Shown in pieces: positions 36,088 through 44,127 of a stretch of 64,000 bases of DNA. Position 1 is the first letter of the stretch. The number at the start of each line of letters is the position of its first letter. The translations under genes and the position numbers were made by a program. Location of the stretch: NCBI GenBank assembly GCA_041984235.1, contig JBHIYN010000011.1, positions 1-64,000 of the forward strand. Reading direction: 5' to 3'. The notes under the pieces were generated by a model. It saw only the letters and a list, made by a program, of their open reading frames with translations. It ran no database searches and had not been told where the DNA came from. Origin of the DNA: JBHIYN01 sp041984235. GTDB lineage: Bacteria; Pseudomonadota; Gammaproteobacteria; Ga0077536.

Positions 36088-36627
36088 ATGCGCCGTCGCG
36101 CCCCGGCCCCGCGCGCCCAAGTGCCGGCGTTGGTGGCCGCGGTGCTGCTGATTCCGCTTGCCGCCGGCGCCGATCCCAGCCTGATCGATCTCTACGAGGG
36201 TCTGCACGGTGACGCCGCGCCGGCGCCGCAAACCCAGGCCCCGCCCGCGACCGCGGCGGCGCGCGCGGTCGCGGTCAGGGTACGCGGCATCACGGGTGAA
36301 GACGGCAGCATTCGCGTGTTCGTCTACGACGATGCCGCGGCCTGGGCCGCCTACGATTACACCCGCGCGGTCGGCTACGCCCGGGTCGCCACGGCTGCCG
36401 GCAGCGTGGAGATCGAGGTCGCCGTGGCCGGCTCCGGGCCGTGGGCGGCGTTCGCTTTTCACGATGCGGACGACGACGGCGTGTTCGACACCGAACGGCG
36501 CGCTCCGCTGGAAGCCTACGGCCACTCGGGCGCGACCAACCCCTACTTTCCGCCGGGCTTCGAGACGGCCGCCCGCGCCGCCGGCCCGCTGCTGATCGAT
36601 CTGACCTACCCGCCGCGGCGGCGCTGA
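36088..36627 (+). CDS. Exported DUF2141-domain protein
   Basis: A 179-aa protein with a signal peptide (about 1-28) and an Ala/Pro/Gln-rich linker, then a DUF2141 domain: RVRGITGEDGSIRVFVYDDAAAW at ~65 (quoted in part), AFHDADDDGVFDT and GHSGATNPYFPPGFE. The Asp-rich loop resembles a calcium-binding loop. Function unknown. Probably co-transcribed with the cytochrome gene. Confidence 0.8.
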   Translation: MRRRAPAPRAQVPALVAAVLLIPLAAGADPSLIDLYEGLHGDAAPAPQTQAPPATAAARAVAVRVRGITGEDGSIRVFVYDDAAAWAAYDYTRAVGYARVATAAGSVEIEVAVAGSGPWAAFAFHDADDDGVFDTERRAPLEAYGHSGATNPYFPPGFETAARAAGPLLIDLTYPPRRR

Positions 36628-36652
36628 CCGGCAGGCGTCGTGGCGGGCGCGC

Positions 36653-36982
36653 TCAGCAGCGTCCTTTCTTGGCCTGGCCGGGCGGGCAGAAATGGCCCTG
36701 CGGCGGCGCGTGGTGCGCCTGCGCGGGATAGTACACCTCGTGGTGGTGCTCGCCGTGCGCCTCCCCGGCGTGTTCGCGGGTGTTGATCGCGCTGCCGGCG
36801 GCGGCCCCGATGCCGGCGCCGACGATGGCGCCCTCGCGGCCGCCGAGCTCGGCGCCGACCGCGCCGCCGACGGCGCCGCCCACGGCCCCGCCAATCGCGG
36901 CGTCGACCGTGAGGTCACCCGCCGTCGCGAGCGAGGCGGACAGGCACAGGGGCACGAAAAGGGTAGCGATACGGACGGTCAT
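36653..36982 (-). CDS. Exported glycine-zipper protein
   Basis: A 109-aa protein with signal peptide (about 1-21). Residues 27-66 are glycine-zipper repeats (AIGGAVGGAVGGAVGAELGG and onward), which pack as membrane helices or oligomers. The C-terminal tail is His-rich (HAGEAHGEHHHEVYYPAQ) with two cysteines, so metal binding is possible. It may be an outer-membrane-associated stress protein; exact role unknown. Confidence 0.8.
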   Translation of the reverse strand: MTVRIATLFVPLCLSASLATAGDLTVDAAIGGAVGGAVGGAVGAELGGREGAIVGAGIGAAAGSAINTREHAGEAHGEHHHEVYYPAQAHHAPPQGHFCPPGQAKKGRC

Positions 36983-37133
36983 GCGGGTTCTCCCGGAATC
37001 TCAGGTGAATGCCTGCCGATTCTGACCCATCGGTGGCGGCGGCGCAGCGGGTATCGGCGGACAGCGTGAAATCGCGCACGTCGCGCAGCGCAGCCTGCGA
37101 ACGCCGTCACATCCTGACGCGCGCGGCGTGCTT

Positions 37134-38069
37134 TCAGCGCCGCGCGGCGAGATCCCACACCCCCCCGATCACCGCGGAGACCAGGCGGTAGACATAGAGC
37201 AGCGAGACCAGCAGCACGGCTGCCGGCAAGGGCAGACCGAGCGCGACGTAGAGCCCGGTCCCGGCAATTTCGGTCGCGCCCACGCCGCCGAGATTGAGCG
37301 GTATGGCCTGGAATATCAGCGCGATGGCCTGTACGAACAACAGGTCGAGGTAGGCAATCTCGATGCCCCACTGACGCGAGCCGACGAACACCGCGAGCGC
37401 GAACACGCACTGCATCGTAAGCGACAGCGCGAACGCGGCGAGGGCACCGAGGCGATGCCGGGCGATGAGGCCGGGCAGGGCATCCAGCGCCACTGCCTCG
37501 CGGCGGTGGTAACGCAGTGCGGCGAAGCCGACACCCAGCATCAGCGTGAGCATCAGCGCCGCGGCCAGCCACAGGGTGGCGTCGACTGCAAGCGGGCGAC
37601 GCCACACGAACAGCGTCGCGGTCAGCAGCGCGAGCGTGCCGAGGCCTATGAAGTGATCGAACACGATGCCGCCCGCGACCGGCACCGCGCCGTGCGCGCG
37701 CATGCGCAGGGTAACGAACTTGGAAACGTCGCCGCCGACCGAAAGCGGCACGAAGAACTGGTAGAAGAACGACATGAAGGCGATGCGCAGGGCATCCACG
37801 TAAGCGAGCTCGATCCCGGCCATGTGCATGACGGTTCGGAAGCGCAGGGCATAGATGGCGAACGCCGCCTGCGCCAGCGCAATCCCGGCCAGCAGGGACA
37901 GGGTCCAGCCGTCACTCCAGTCTATCGCCTGCTCGCGCACCGCCCAGTAAATCAGCGTCGGGATGCCGATGCCGAGCACGGCGAGGCGCAGTGCGTTCAG
38001 CCACGTCGGCACGCGCGGCGTCGTCGCCGCGTGTTCGCTGGCCGCAGGATGGTGATGGTTAACGGTCAA
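37134..38069 (-). CDS. Flippase-like/LPG synthase transmembrane-domain protein
   Basis: A 311-aa integral membrane protein with about eight hydrophobic segments. Motifs resemble the lysylphosphatidylglycerol synthase TM region family (UPF0104): FFVPLSVGGDVSKFVTLR and IPLNLGGVGATEIAG. Such proteins translocate lipids or act in glycolipid metabolism. The start is uncertain: the TTG at 38069 has a GGGAGG directly adjoining it with no spacer; a GTG at 38012 begins at the conserved PTWLNALRLAVLG and is an alternative. Confidence 0.75.
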   Translation of the reverse strand: MTVNHHHPAASEHAATTPRVPTWLNALRLAVLGIGIPTLIYWAVREQAIDWSDGWTLSLLAGIALAQAAFAIYALRFRTVMHMAGIELAYVDALRIAFMSFFYQFFVPLSVGGDVSKFVTLRMRAHGAVPVAGGIVFDHFIGLGTLALLTATLFVWRRPLAVDATLWLAAALMLTLMLGVGFAALRYHRREAVALDALPGLIARHRLGALAAFALSLTMQCVFALAVFVGSRQWGIEIAYLDLLFVQAIALIFQAIPLNLGGVGATEIAGTGLYVALGLPLPAAVLLVSLLYVYRLVSAVIGGVWDLAARR

Positions 38070-38168
38070 CCTCCCGGTGAGGGCGGGCGCGGGCCGCCGT
38101 CGTGCTGACGCCCGCGGCGCGAAGTGTACTCAAAGCCGCATCCCGGCGGTTCGATCGCCGGCCGGCAT

Positions 38169-38801
38169 TCAGCGCTCGATGCGCGGCTTGCCTTCCAGCA
38201 CCGGCCGGGCGAGATCGAAGCGATCGGTGGTGCGCGCGTAGGTATTGCCCGCCATGCGTCCGACCGCGCCCAGGCGATCCGGATCGATGCGAAAGTTGTC
38301 GATCAGATCGTCGGCGACGTGAAAGCGCACCACCTCGCCCATGACGAACGCCCCGCCGAGGACCTTCTCGCTGACCTCCACGACCTGCAACAGGCGGCAT
38401 TCCATCGCGATCAGCGATTCCGCCACGCGCGGTGCGTCGATTACCTCGCAGGCCAGCGGCGTGAGGCCCGAGAGCTCGAACTCGTCGACTTCCGGCGGCA
38501 CGTCGACGGCGCACTGGTTCATCTGCTCGACGAATGCCTCCGACACCACGTTGACGCAGAATTCGCCCAGCTCCTCGGCGTTGTAACGGCTGTCGCGGCG
38601 GCGTGACTCGAGGTTGACCATGGGGCTGAAGCCAATCACCGGCGGATTGGCGCTGACCCCGGTAAAAAAGCTGAACGGGGCGAGATTGTTGACGCCGGCA
38701 CGGCTGCGCGAGGACACGAAAGCGATCGGGCGCGGCACGATGGAGCCGATCATGAGCTTGTAGACGTTGACCGGCTCGGTCGCGCTGGGGTCGATGATCA
38801 T
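38169..38801 (-). CDS. Flavin reductase/DIM6-NTAB-family flavoprotein
   Basis: A 210-aa protein with an FMN-binding split barrel (VYKLMIGSIVPRPIAFVSSRS, NNLAPFSFFTGVSANPPVIGF, quoted in part). In the family these bind FMN and often serve as reductase partners or oxidoreductases. It is the last gene of the acyl-CoA cluster and starts 27 bp after the acyl-CoA dehydrogenase. Confidence 0.85.
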   Translation of the reverse strand: MIIDPSATEPVNVYKLMIGSIVPRPIAFVSSRSRAGVNNLAPFSFFTGVSANPPVIGFSPMVNLESRRRDSRYNAEELGEFCVNVVSEAFVEQMNQCAVDVPPEVDEFELSGLTPLACEVIDAPRVAESLIAMECRLLQVVEVSEKVLGGAFVMGEVVRFHVADDLIDNFRIDPDRLGAVGRMAGNTYARTTDRFDLARPVLEGKPRIER

Positions 38802-38827
38802 GATGCTTACCTGGTTACGGGCCGGGG

Positions 38828-40117
38828 TCAGCCGGCGGCGGCGACTTCGTCGAGCAGGTCGCCGTAGAGATCGAGCGCGCGCGCTTCCTCGGCCGGCAGG
38901 TGATAGCTCGGGAACAGGCTGGTGGCCGGCTCGAAGTCCTTCAGTACTTCGCGTGCGACGGTGACCTTGTGCACTTCGGTCGGGCCGTCTGCGAGGCCGA
39001 CGTGGAAGGAGTTGATGACCCAGTCGGCAAACGGCATCTCGTTGGAGATCCCGAGCGAGCCGTGAACGTGCAGCGCGCGCGCGGCAATGTCGTGCAGCAC
39101 GCCTGGCATGGCCGCCTTGACCGCGGCGATGTTCTTGCGCACTTTCTTGTAGTCGTGGTGGCGATCGCACAGCCACGCGGTTTCCAGCACCAGCAGGCGG
39201 AACTGCCGCAGCTGTACCCAGGAGTCGGCGATCTTCTCCTGCACCATCTGCTTTTGTGCCAGCAGCTCACCCTTGGTGGTGCGCGACAGGGCGCGTTCGC
39301 ACATCATCTCCAGCGCACGGCGCGCCTGCGCGACGGTCCGCATGGCGTGGTGCAGGCGGCCGCCGCCAAGGCGCACCTGGGCGACGACGAAGGCATCGCC
39401 GCGACCGCCGAGCATGTTCTCAGCGGGCACGCGCACATCGTCGTAGCGCATGTAGGCGTGGGTCGCCTCCGGCTCGCCGTAGAACGACAGGTTGCGCACG
39501 ATCTCGACCCCGGGAGTGTCCTTCGGCACGATGAACATCGACATGCGGCGGTACGGTGCAGCGTCCGGATCGGTGACCGCCATGACGATGAAGAACTCGG
39601 CGTAGCGGGCGTTCGACGAGAACCACTTCTCGCCCGAGATGACCCACTCGTCGCCGTCCGGGCGCGCGCTGGTCTCGAACACCAGCGGGTCCGCGCCGCC
39701 CTGCGGCTCGGTCATCGAGAAGCAGGACACGATCTCGTTGGCCAGCAACGGCTCCAGGAAACGCTGCTTCTGCTCCGGCGTCCCGTAGTGGGCGAGGATC
39801 TCAGCGTTACCGGTATCCGGCGCCTGCGCGCCGAAAATGATCGGCCCGAAGCGCGAACGGCCGAACAGCTCGTTCATCAGCGCCAGCTTGACCTGGCCGT
39901 AGCCCTTGCCGCCGAGCTCCGGTCCCAGGTGGCAGGCCCACAGCCCGCGTTCGCGCACCCTGGCCTGCAGCGGCCGCGCCAGCTTCACGAAACGCGGATC
40001 GTGAATGTTCCACTGGCTGCCGAGGAGGTGGTCCAGCGGCTCGACCTCTTCGCGTACGAACTGGTCGATCCAGTCGAGTTGCTCCTGGAACTCGGGTTCG
40101 GTTTCGAAATCCCACAT
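38828..40117 (-). CDS. Acyl-CoA dehydrogenase, ACAD10/11-like
   Basis: A 429-aa flavoprotein. Typical features: CFSMTEPQGGADP for FAD/substrate contacts, GEKWFSSNARYAEFF, RVPAENMLGG and the C-terminal GLADGPTEVHKVTVAREVLK. The GNAEILAHYGTPEQKQRFLEP and TEPQGGADP blocks place it with the ACAD10/11-like branch. It lies in one operon with an enoyl-CoA hydratase and a phosphotransferase that resembles the kinase half of ACAD10/11, so it may eliminate phosphate from a phosphorylated hydroxyacyl-CoA (inference). Confidence 0.85.
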   Translation of the reverse strand: MWDFETEPEFQEQLDWIDQFVREEVEPLDHLLGSQWNIHDPRFVKLARPLQARVRERGLWACHLGPELGGKGYGQVKLALMNELFGRSRFGPIIFGAQAPDTGNAEILAHYGTPEQKQRFLEPLLANEIVSCFSMTEPQGGADPLVFETSARPDGDEWVISGEKWFSSNARYAEFFIVMAVTDPDAAPYRRMSMFIVPKDTPGVEIVRNLSFYGEPEATHAYMRYDDVRVPAENMLGGRGDAFVVAQVRLGGGRLHHAMRTVAQARRALEMMCERALSRTTKGELLAQKQMVQEKIADSWVQLRQFRLLVLETAWLCDRHHDYKKVRKNIAAVKAAMPGVLHDIAARALHVHGSLGISNEMPFADWVINSFHVGLADGPTEVHKVTVAREVLKDFEPATSLFPSYHLPAEEARALDLYGDLLDEVAAAG

Positions 40118-40141
40118 GTCGAATCTGTCCTCGCGGTTGGT

Positions 40142-40948
40142 TCAGGAAGTGCCGTCGCGCTCGCGGATGGCACGGAAATCCGGGGCGCGCTTGTCGAGAA
40201 ACGCGGCAATCGCCTCGTGGTGCTCGGGCGAGGCGTAGCAGCGCTCCAGCGCCGCCATCTCGCGCTCCTGCACGCGCGCCAGCGAAGCCTCGGCGAGATT
40301 GGCGGTGAGCAGCGCCTTGGTCTCGGCCAGCGCGGCCTGCGGATTGTCGCCCATGGCGCGCGCGGCGTCGCGCGCGTCGGCGAGCAGCGTGTCGGGCTCG
40401 CTCACGGCGTCGACCAGGCGCAGTGCCAGTGCCTCCGCGGCATCGATGGTGCGCCCGGTCAGCATCAGGTCGCTGGCGACGCCGAAGCCCGCGCGCGCGG
40501 CGAGGTAGAACGAGCTCGCCAGCTCGGGGCACACGCCCATGCGCACGAAGCGGAAGCTGAAACGCGCTGCGCTGGAGGCGACGATGCGGTCCATCGGCAG
40601 GATCTGTGACAGGCCGACGCCGATCGCAGCACCGTTGACCGCAGCCACGATCGGCTTGGAGCGGCGCAGCAGGTCGACCCAGTCGTCGGTGCGCGCGGCG
40701 TCCCGGAACGGCGGCGCCTCGCTCTGCTGCGCCTGGAAGACTTCCTCGATATCGGCTCCGGCGCAGAAACCGCGGCCGGCGCCGGTGACGACGATGGCAT
40801 CGACCTCGTTGGACGCGTTGGCGGTCTCGATCGCCTCGCGCAGCTCCGCGGCCATCTGGAAGGTCCACGCGTTGAGTCTGTCCGGGCGGTTCAGGGTGAG
40901 GGTGAGGACGTGCTCGTCGAGCGCGGTCAGCAGGGTCGCATAGCTCAC
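40142..40948 (-). CDS. Enoyl-CoA hydratase/isomerase-family protein
   Basis: A 268-aa crotonase-fold protein. The CoA/oxyanion-hole segments are visible: NASNEVDAIVVTGAGRGFCAGADIEE (quoted in part) and KPIVAAVNGAAIGVGLSQIL, the second with the expected glycines. It could hydrate the enoyl-CoA made by its neighbour. The GTG start at 40948 is one base after the upstream stop, indicating coupling. Confidence 0.9.
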   Translation of the reverse strand: MSYATLLTALDEHVLTLTLNRPDRLNAWTFQMAAELREAIETANASNEVDAIVVTGAGRGFCAGADIEEVFQAQQSEAPPFRDAARTDDWVDLLRRSKPIVAAVNGAAIGVGLSQILPMDRIVASSAARFSFRFVRMGVCPELASSFYLAARAGFGVASDLMLTGRTIDAAEALALRLVDAVSEPDTLLADARDAARAMGDNPQAALAETKALLTANLAEASLARVQEREMAALERCYASPEHHEAIAAFLDKRAPDFRAIRERDGTS

Positions 40949-40949
40949 T

Positions 40950-42365
40950 TCATTCTCCCGGTGGCGGTGTCACGGCGGTACGGAAGCCCGAGTAACCGGG
41001 CTGGTCGATGGCCACGCGCGCGACCACGGTTTCGCGCAGGTGCGTGCGCAGTGCGTCGTCGTCCAGCGCGAGGCTGCCATCGCGCAGGCGCCCGACCAGC
41101 GCCAGGCGCAGCGCGTCGAGCTCGCCGTCCTCGCCGAGCAGGTGCCTTAAGCGTGCGTGCTCGGCGGCCGCCGTGGCCGGCCCGAGCTGCTGCTCGCGCG
41201 CAACGATGTCGAGCGCGTTGGCGGCGACGCGGGCCAGGAAGCGGTTGCGTCCGGCCGCCTCGTTCGCGATGTCCTCGCGCAGGAAATCACGCACGCTTTC
41301 GATGATCTCTGCGGTGCGCGGCATGTTCAGCTCGGGCGCCGCGCTCGCCTGCGGCAGGTCCACCGGCCCCGGCATGATCAGGTTGACGCAGTCCACCTGG
41401 CACTCCGAGCTGCGCCGTCCGATGGCCGGACGCTCCACGCTGCGCTCGGCGCCGCTGCGGTAGTGCTCGTGCATGACCAGGCAGCCAATCGCCCACCAGT
41501 AGGAGCCGAACACCTCCCAGTAGCGCACCACGTCCGCATCGACGCGTGTGCCACTGACCGATTCGTAGCCCGCGATCAGGTCGGCGAGCTGGCCGAAGCC
41601 GCCGACCTCGCGCGCACTGACGCCGAAGCGCCACGAGTTGGTGCAGATCCAGCCGAGATCGCGCATCGGGTCGCCGATGTGGGCGACCTCCCAGTCGAGC
41701 ACCGCGATGATGCCGCGCCCGGCGTCGACCATCAGGTTGCCGTTGCGGAAATCATTGTGGACCAGGGTCAGGCCGGGCGTCGGCGGCAGGTTGTCGAGCA
41801 GCCAGCGTGCGGTGTAGTCGATCATGGGCTGTGGCGTGCCGAACGCGCGGTACATGTCCCACTGGCGCTCGATGAAGCGCGCCGGGTCCAGGGTCTCGAG
41901 CTCTGCCTGCAGCCCCGTCGCGGCGACGTCGATGGCATGGATACGGGCGAGGATCTCGCCGGCCTGGTAGGCCAGCCGCGGGCGGATCGCGGCGTAGTCG
42001 TCGTGACGGGCGATGCGCGCACCCAGCGTTTCGCCGTCCAGCCATTGCATGAGGAAACCTTCGCCGAGGCCGTCTTCGGGCTCGAGCACGTGCACGACCT
42101 CCGGCTCCGGGACCCCGGCCGCGGCGGCCAGTGTCATCAGCTTGGCCTCGAGCGCGAGACCGACGCGGCCGTAGTCGGTTTCCTCGGGGGTGCCCCCGGG
42201 GGCACGGCGCAGCGCGAGCTTGCGCGTACCCGTACCTGTCTCGATCTCGATGGCGTGGGTCTCCTGGCTGGCGCCGCCGGTCAGGCGCCGGGCGCCCGCC
42301 AGGGCGCGGTAGCCGTCGACCTTGCGCGCGAGCAGCTGGTCCAGCGACGCCTCGAATTCAGTCAT
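40950..42365 (-). CDS. Phosphotransferase fused to DUF6285 (LvaA-LvaB-like)
   Basis: A 471-aa protein. The N-terminal ~330 residues form an APH/ChoK-type kinase of the ACAD10/11-associated class, with the catalytic loop VHNDFRNGNLMVD and metal site VLDWEVAHIGDP. The C-terminal region (about 355-465: RTAEIIESVRDFLREDIANE and onward) matches DUF6285. In the levulinate pathway a kinase (LvaA) and a small partner protein (LvaB) phosphorylate 4-hydroxyacyl-CoA; the equation of DUF6285 with LvaB is from memory. It heads a leftward operon with ECH, ACAD and flavin reductase genes. Confidence 0.8.
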   Translation of the reverse strand: MTEFEASLDQLLARKVDGYRALAGARRLTGGASQETHAIEIETGTGTRKLALRRAPGGTPEETDYGRVGLALEAKLMTLAAAAGVPEPEVVHVLEPEDGLGEGFLMQWLDGETLGARIARHDDYAAIRPRLAYQAGEILARIHAIDVAATGLQAELETLDPARFIERQWDMYRAFGTPQPMIDYTARWLLDNLPPTPGLTLVHNDFRNGNLMVDAGRGIIAVLDWEVAHIGDPMRDLGWICTNSWRFGVSAREVGGFGQLADLIAGYESVSGTRVDADVVRYWEVFGSYWWAIGCLVMHEHYRSGAERSVERPAIGRRSSECQVDCVNLIMPGPVDLPQASAAPELNMPRTAEIIESVRDFLREDIANEAAGRNRFLARVAANALDIVAREQQLGPATAAAEHARLRHLLGEDGELDALRLALVGRLRDGSLALDDDALRTHLRETVVARVAIDQPGYSGFRTAVTPPPGE

Positions 42366-42593
42366 CGGCGCAGTCCGCCTGCAGGCAGTGCCCCGGCGCG
42401 ATCCGGTGCCTGGTCACGCCGCATGCTGCATGCCGGCTGTGCGCGCGGTACAGATCGTCAGCTTGAGCATGGTCATCGACCCCTAACCCCCCGGAAGGGC
42501 GACAGTATACGCAAAGGCGCCTCCCGCCCCGGTTCGCTTGTAAGTGGCAGGGTCCGCCGCTAGGCTGTCGCCGATTCCGCAACGAGTACGGCC

Positions 42594-43166
42594 ATGTCCC
42601 GCATTCCCCCGGTCGATCCGGCCACTGCCCCGCCCGAGGTCAAACGCCTCTACGGCGAGCTCCAGGGTCTCGGCTTCGAAGTGCTGAACGTGTTCAGGAT
42701 GTTCGCCAACCATCCGCCTATCCTGGAAGGCTTCTCGCGGCTCGGAATGGCGTTGTATGGCAACGCGGCGCTGGCTGCACGCTACCGTGAGCTCGCCTAC
42801 CTGCGCGCCTCGCAGATCAATGCCTGCCATTACTGAATTCCCACGCACGTGATGCTCGGTCGGAGTGTCGGATTGTCGGAAGAAGAGATCGCGGCGATGG
42901 CAGCGCCGCACGATACGGCGTTGTTCGACGACACCGATCGCCTGGTGTTGCGCTACTCGGAGGTGCTGACGCGCGAGAACCGCGTCGACGACGCGCTCTA
43001 TTCCGAGCTCGAAGGGCGGTTTTCGCGCCAGGAGCTGGTCGAGCTGTGCGTGACCGTCGGCCTGTCGGCCATGGTCAATCGCTTCCACGCAACCTTCCTT
43101 ACCGATGTCGACGGCGCTACCAGTGAATCGGTCGGCGACGTCACTTATTGCCCGATTGGCCGCTGA
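42594..43166 (+). CDS. Putative selenoprotein, carboxymuconolactone decarboxylase (AhpD-like) family
   Basis: The reading frame runs 42594-43166 with one in-frame TGA at 42834-42836 (codon 81), giving 190 aa if it is read through. The sequence around it is INACHY-[TGA]-IPTHVMLGRS. CMD/AhpD-family proteins have C-x-x-C-x3-H here (typically INGCAYCLDMH), so the TGA stands exactly for the second, reactive cysteine: Cys78, residue 81, His85. A conserved Glu (YRELAYLRAS) is upstream. Downstream sequence (SEEEIAAM, DDTDRLVLRYSEVLTRE, FSRQELVELCVTVGL, MVNRFHATF) continues the family in frame with no frameshift. The known role of the fold is disulfide/peroxide reduction. A candidate SECIS hairpin follows the TGA. 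Confidence 0.85.
42834..42870 (+). promoter_or_regulatory. UGA (Sec) codon and bacterial SECIS-like hairpin
   Basis: TGA at 42834-42836 is followed by a stem-loop: 5' arm GATGCTC (42851-42857), loop GGTCG (42858-42862), 3' arm GAGTGTC (42863-42869). That is 7 bp with two G-U pairs, plus a possible eighth (T42850-G42870). The loop starts 22 nt after the UGA and begins GG. Known bacterial SECIS elements have a small loop with G in the first two positions, 16-37 nt from the UGA, so it fits all three. Confidence 0.7.
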
Positions 43167-43183
43167 ACCGGCCGGGAGACCCG

Positions 43184-44041
43184 ATGGCCGCTGATTTCGA
43201 TCACCAGAACCTTGCCGTTTTCTGCGACTTCGAGAACGTCGCGCTGGGCGTGCGCGACGCCAACTACGCCAAGTTCGACATCGTCCAGGTGCTCGAACGC
43301 CTGCTGGTCAAGGGCAGCATCGTGGTCAAGAAGGCCTACTGCGACTGGGACCGCTACCGCGAGTTCAAGAAGCAGATGCACGAGGCCGCGTTCGAGCTCA
43401 TCGAGATCCCGCATGCGCGCCAGTCGGGCAAGAACTCGGCGGACATCCGCATGGTCGTCGACGCGCTCGACCTCTGCTACACCAAGGCCCACGTCGACAC
43501 CTTCGTCATCATCAGCGGCGACTCCGATTTCTCGCCGCTGGTCAGCAAGCTGCGCGAGAACGCGAAGACGGTCATCGGGGTCGGGGTGAAGCAGTCGACC
43601 TCGGACCTCCTGATGAGCAACTGTGACGAGTTCATCTTCTACGACGATCTCGTGCGCAAGGAAGAAAGCAGCCGGCGCACGCGGCGCAAGCCGCAGAAGA
43701 AGAAAACATCCAAGGACGAGTCGAAAAGCAAGGGCGTCGAGAAGAACGATGCCGGTGCGCAGGAAGACAAGCTGCGTGAAGACAAGCTGCAGGAAGCCAT
43801 CGATCTCATCATCGAGACCGCCGAGGACATGCTCGAGGAGCGCGGCGACGACGACCTGCTGTGGGGCTCCATGGTCAAGCAGGCCCTGAAACGCCGCAAG
43901 CCGCAGTTCAACGAGAGCTACTACGGGGTCCGCTCATTCTCCAAGCTGCTCGAGGAGGCGCAGGCGCGCGAGCAACTCGAGCTCGAGCTCGACGAACGCT
44001 CCGGCGGCTACATCATCCGCTCGATCGCCCACGACGACTGA
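43184..44041 (+). CDS. NYN-domain ribonuclease-like protein with OST-HTH/LOTUS domain
   Basis: A 285-aa protein. The NYN (PIN-like) domain occupies about 1-160, with acidic metal-binding residues in FCDFENVA, SADIRMVVDALDL and SGDSDFSPLVSKLR. A basic low-complexity linker follows (RRTRRKPQKKKTSKDESKSK). A C-terminal OST-HTH/LOTUS-type module lies at ~205-285. Such proteins act on RNA. ATG at 43184, 17 bp after the selenoprotein-like gene; a strong hairpin terminates the gene. Confidence 0.85.
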   Translation: MAADFDHQNLAVFCDFENVALGVRDANYAKFDIVQVLERLLVKGSIVVKKAYCDWDRYREFKKQMHEAAFELIEIPHARQSGKNSADIRMVVDALDLCYTKAHVDTFVIISGDSDFSPLVSKLRENAKTVIGVGVKQSTSDLLMSNCDEFIFYDDLVRKEESSRRTRRKPQKKKTSKDESKSKGVEKNDAGAQEDKLREDKLQEAIDLIIETAEDMLEERGDDDLLWGSMVKQALKRRKPQFNESYYGVRSFSKLLEEAQAREQLELELDERSGGYIIRSIAHDD

Positions 44042-44042
44042 G

Positions 44043-44120
44043 AAAAAGGGGACATGCCACATTTGCAAGTCACTGATTTCCGAAAATCAGTGACTTGCAA
44101 ATGTGGCATGTCCCCTTTTT
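44043..44120. terminator. Perfect 37-bp palindrome (REP-like hairpin), copy 2, with terminator-like ends
   Basis: Arms 44043-44079 and 44084-44120 are perfect inverted copies with a 4-base loop (CCGA). Both ends are A/T runs (AAAAA and TTTTT), so on either strand the hairpin is followed by T5, as in a bidirectional terminator. It lies exactly between two convergent stop codons (44041 and 44128). The outer part matches the palindrome at 28122-28201. Confidence 0.85.
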
Positions 44121-44127
44121 GTTTCGC

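Noticed and set aside
42594..43166. Reading the CMD gene as a simple pseudogene or as two separate genes
   Set aside because: The frame is intact on both sides, the stop replaces one specific catalytic residue and a SECIS-like hairpin follows. A true pseudogene cannot be fully ruled out, so this remains the main alternative.
44043..44120. Structured RNA gene (tRNA or small RNA) in the palindrome
   Set aside because: It is a simple perfect inverted repeat with a 4-base loop and a second, diverged copy elsewhere; no tRNA-like cloverleaf or conserved RNA motif is present.
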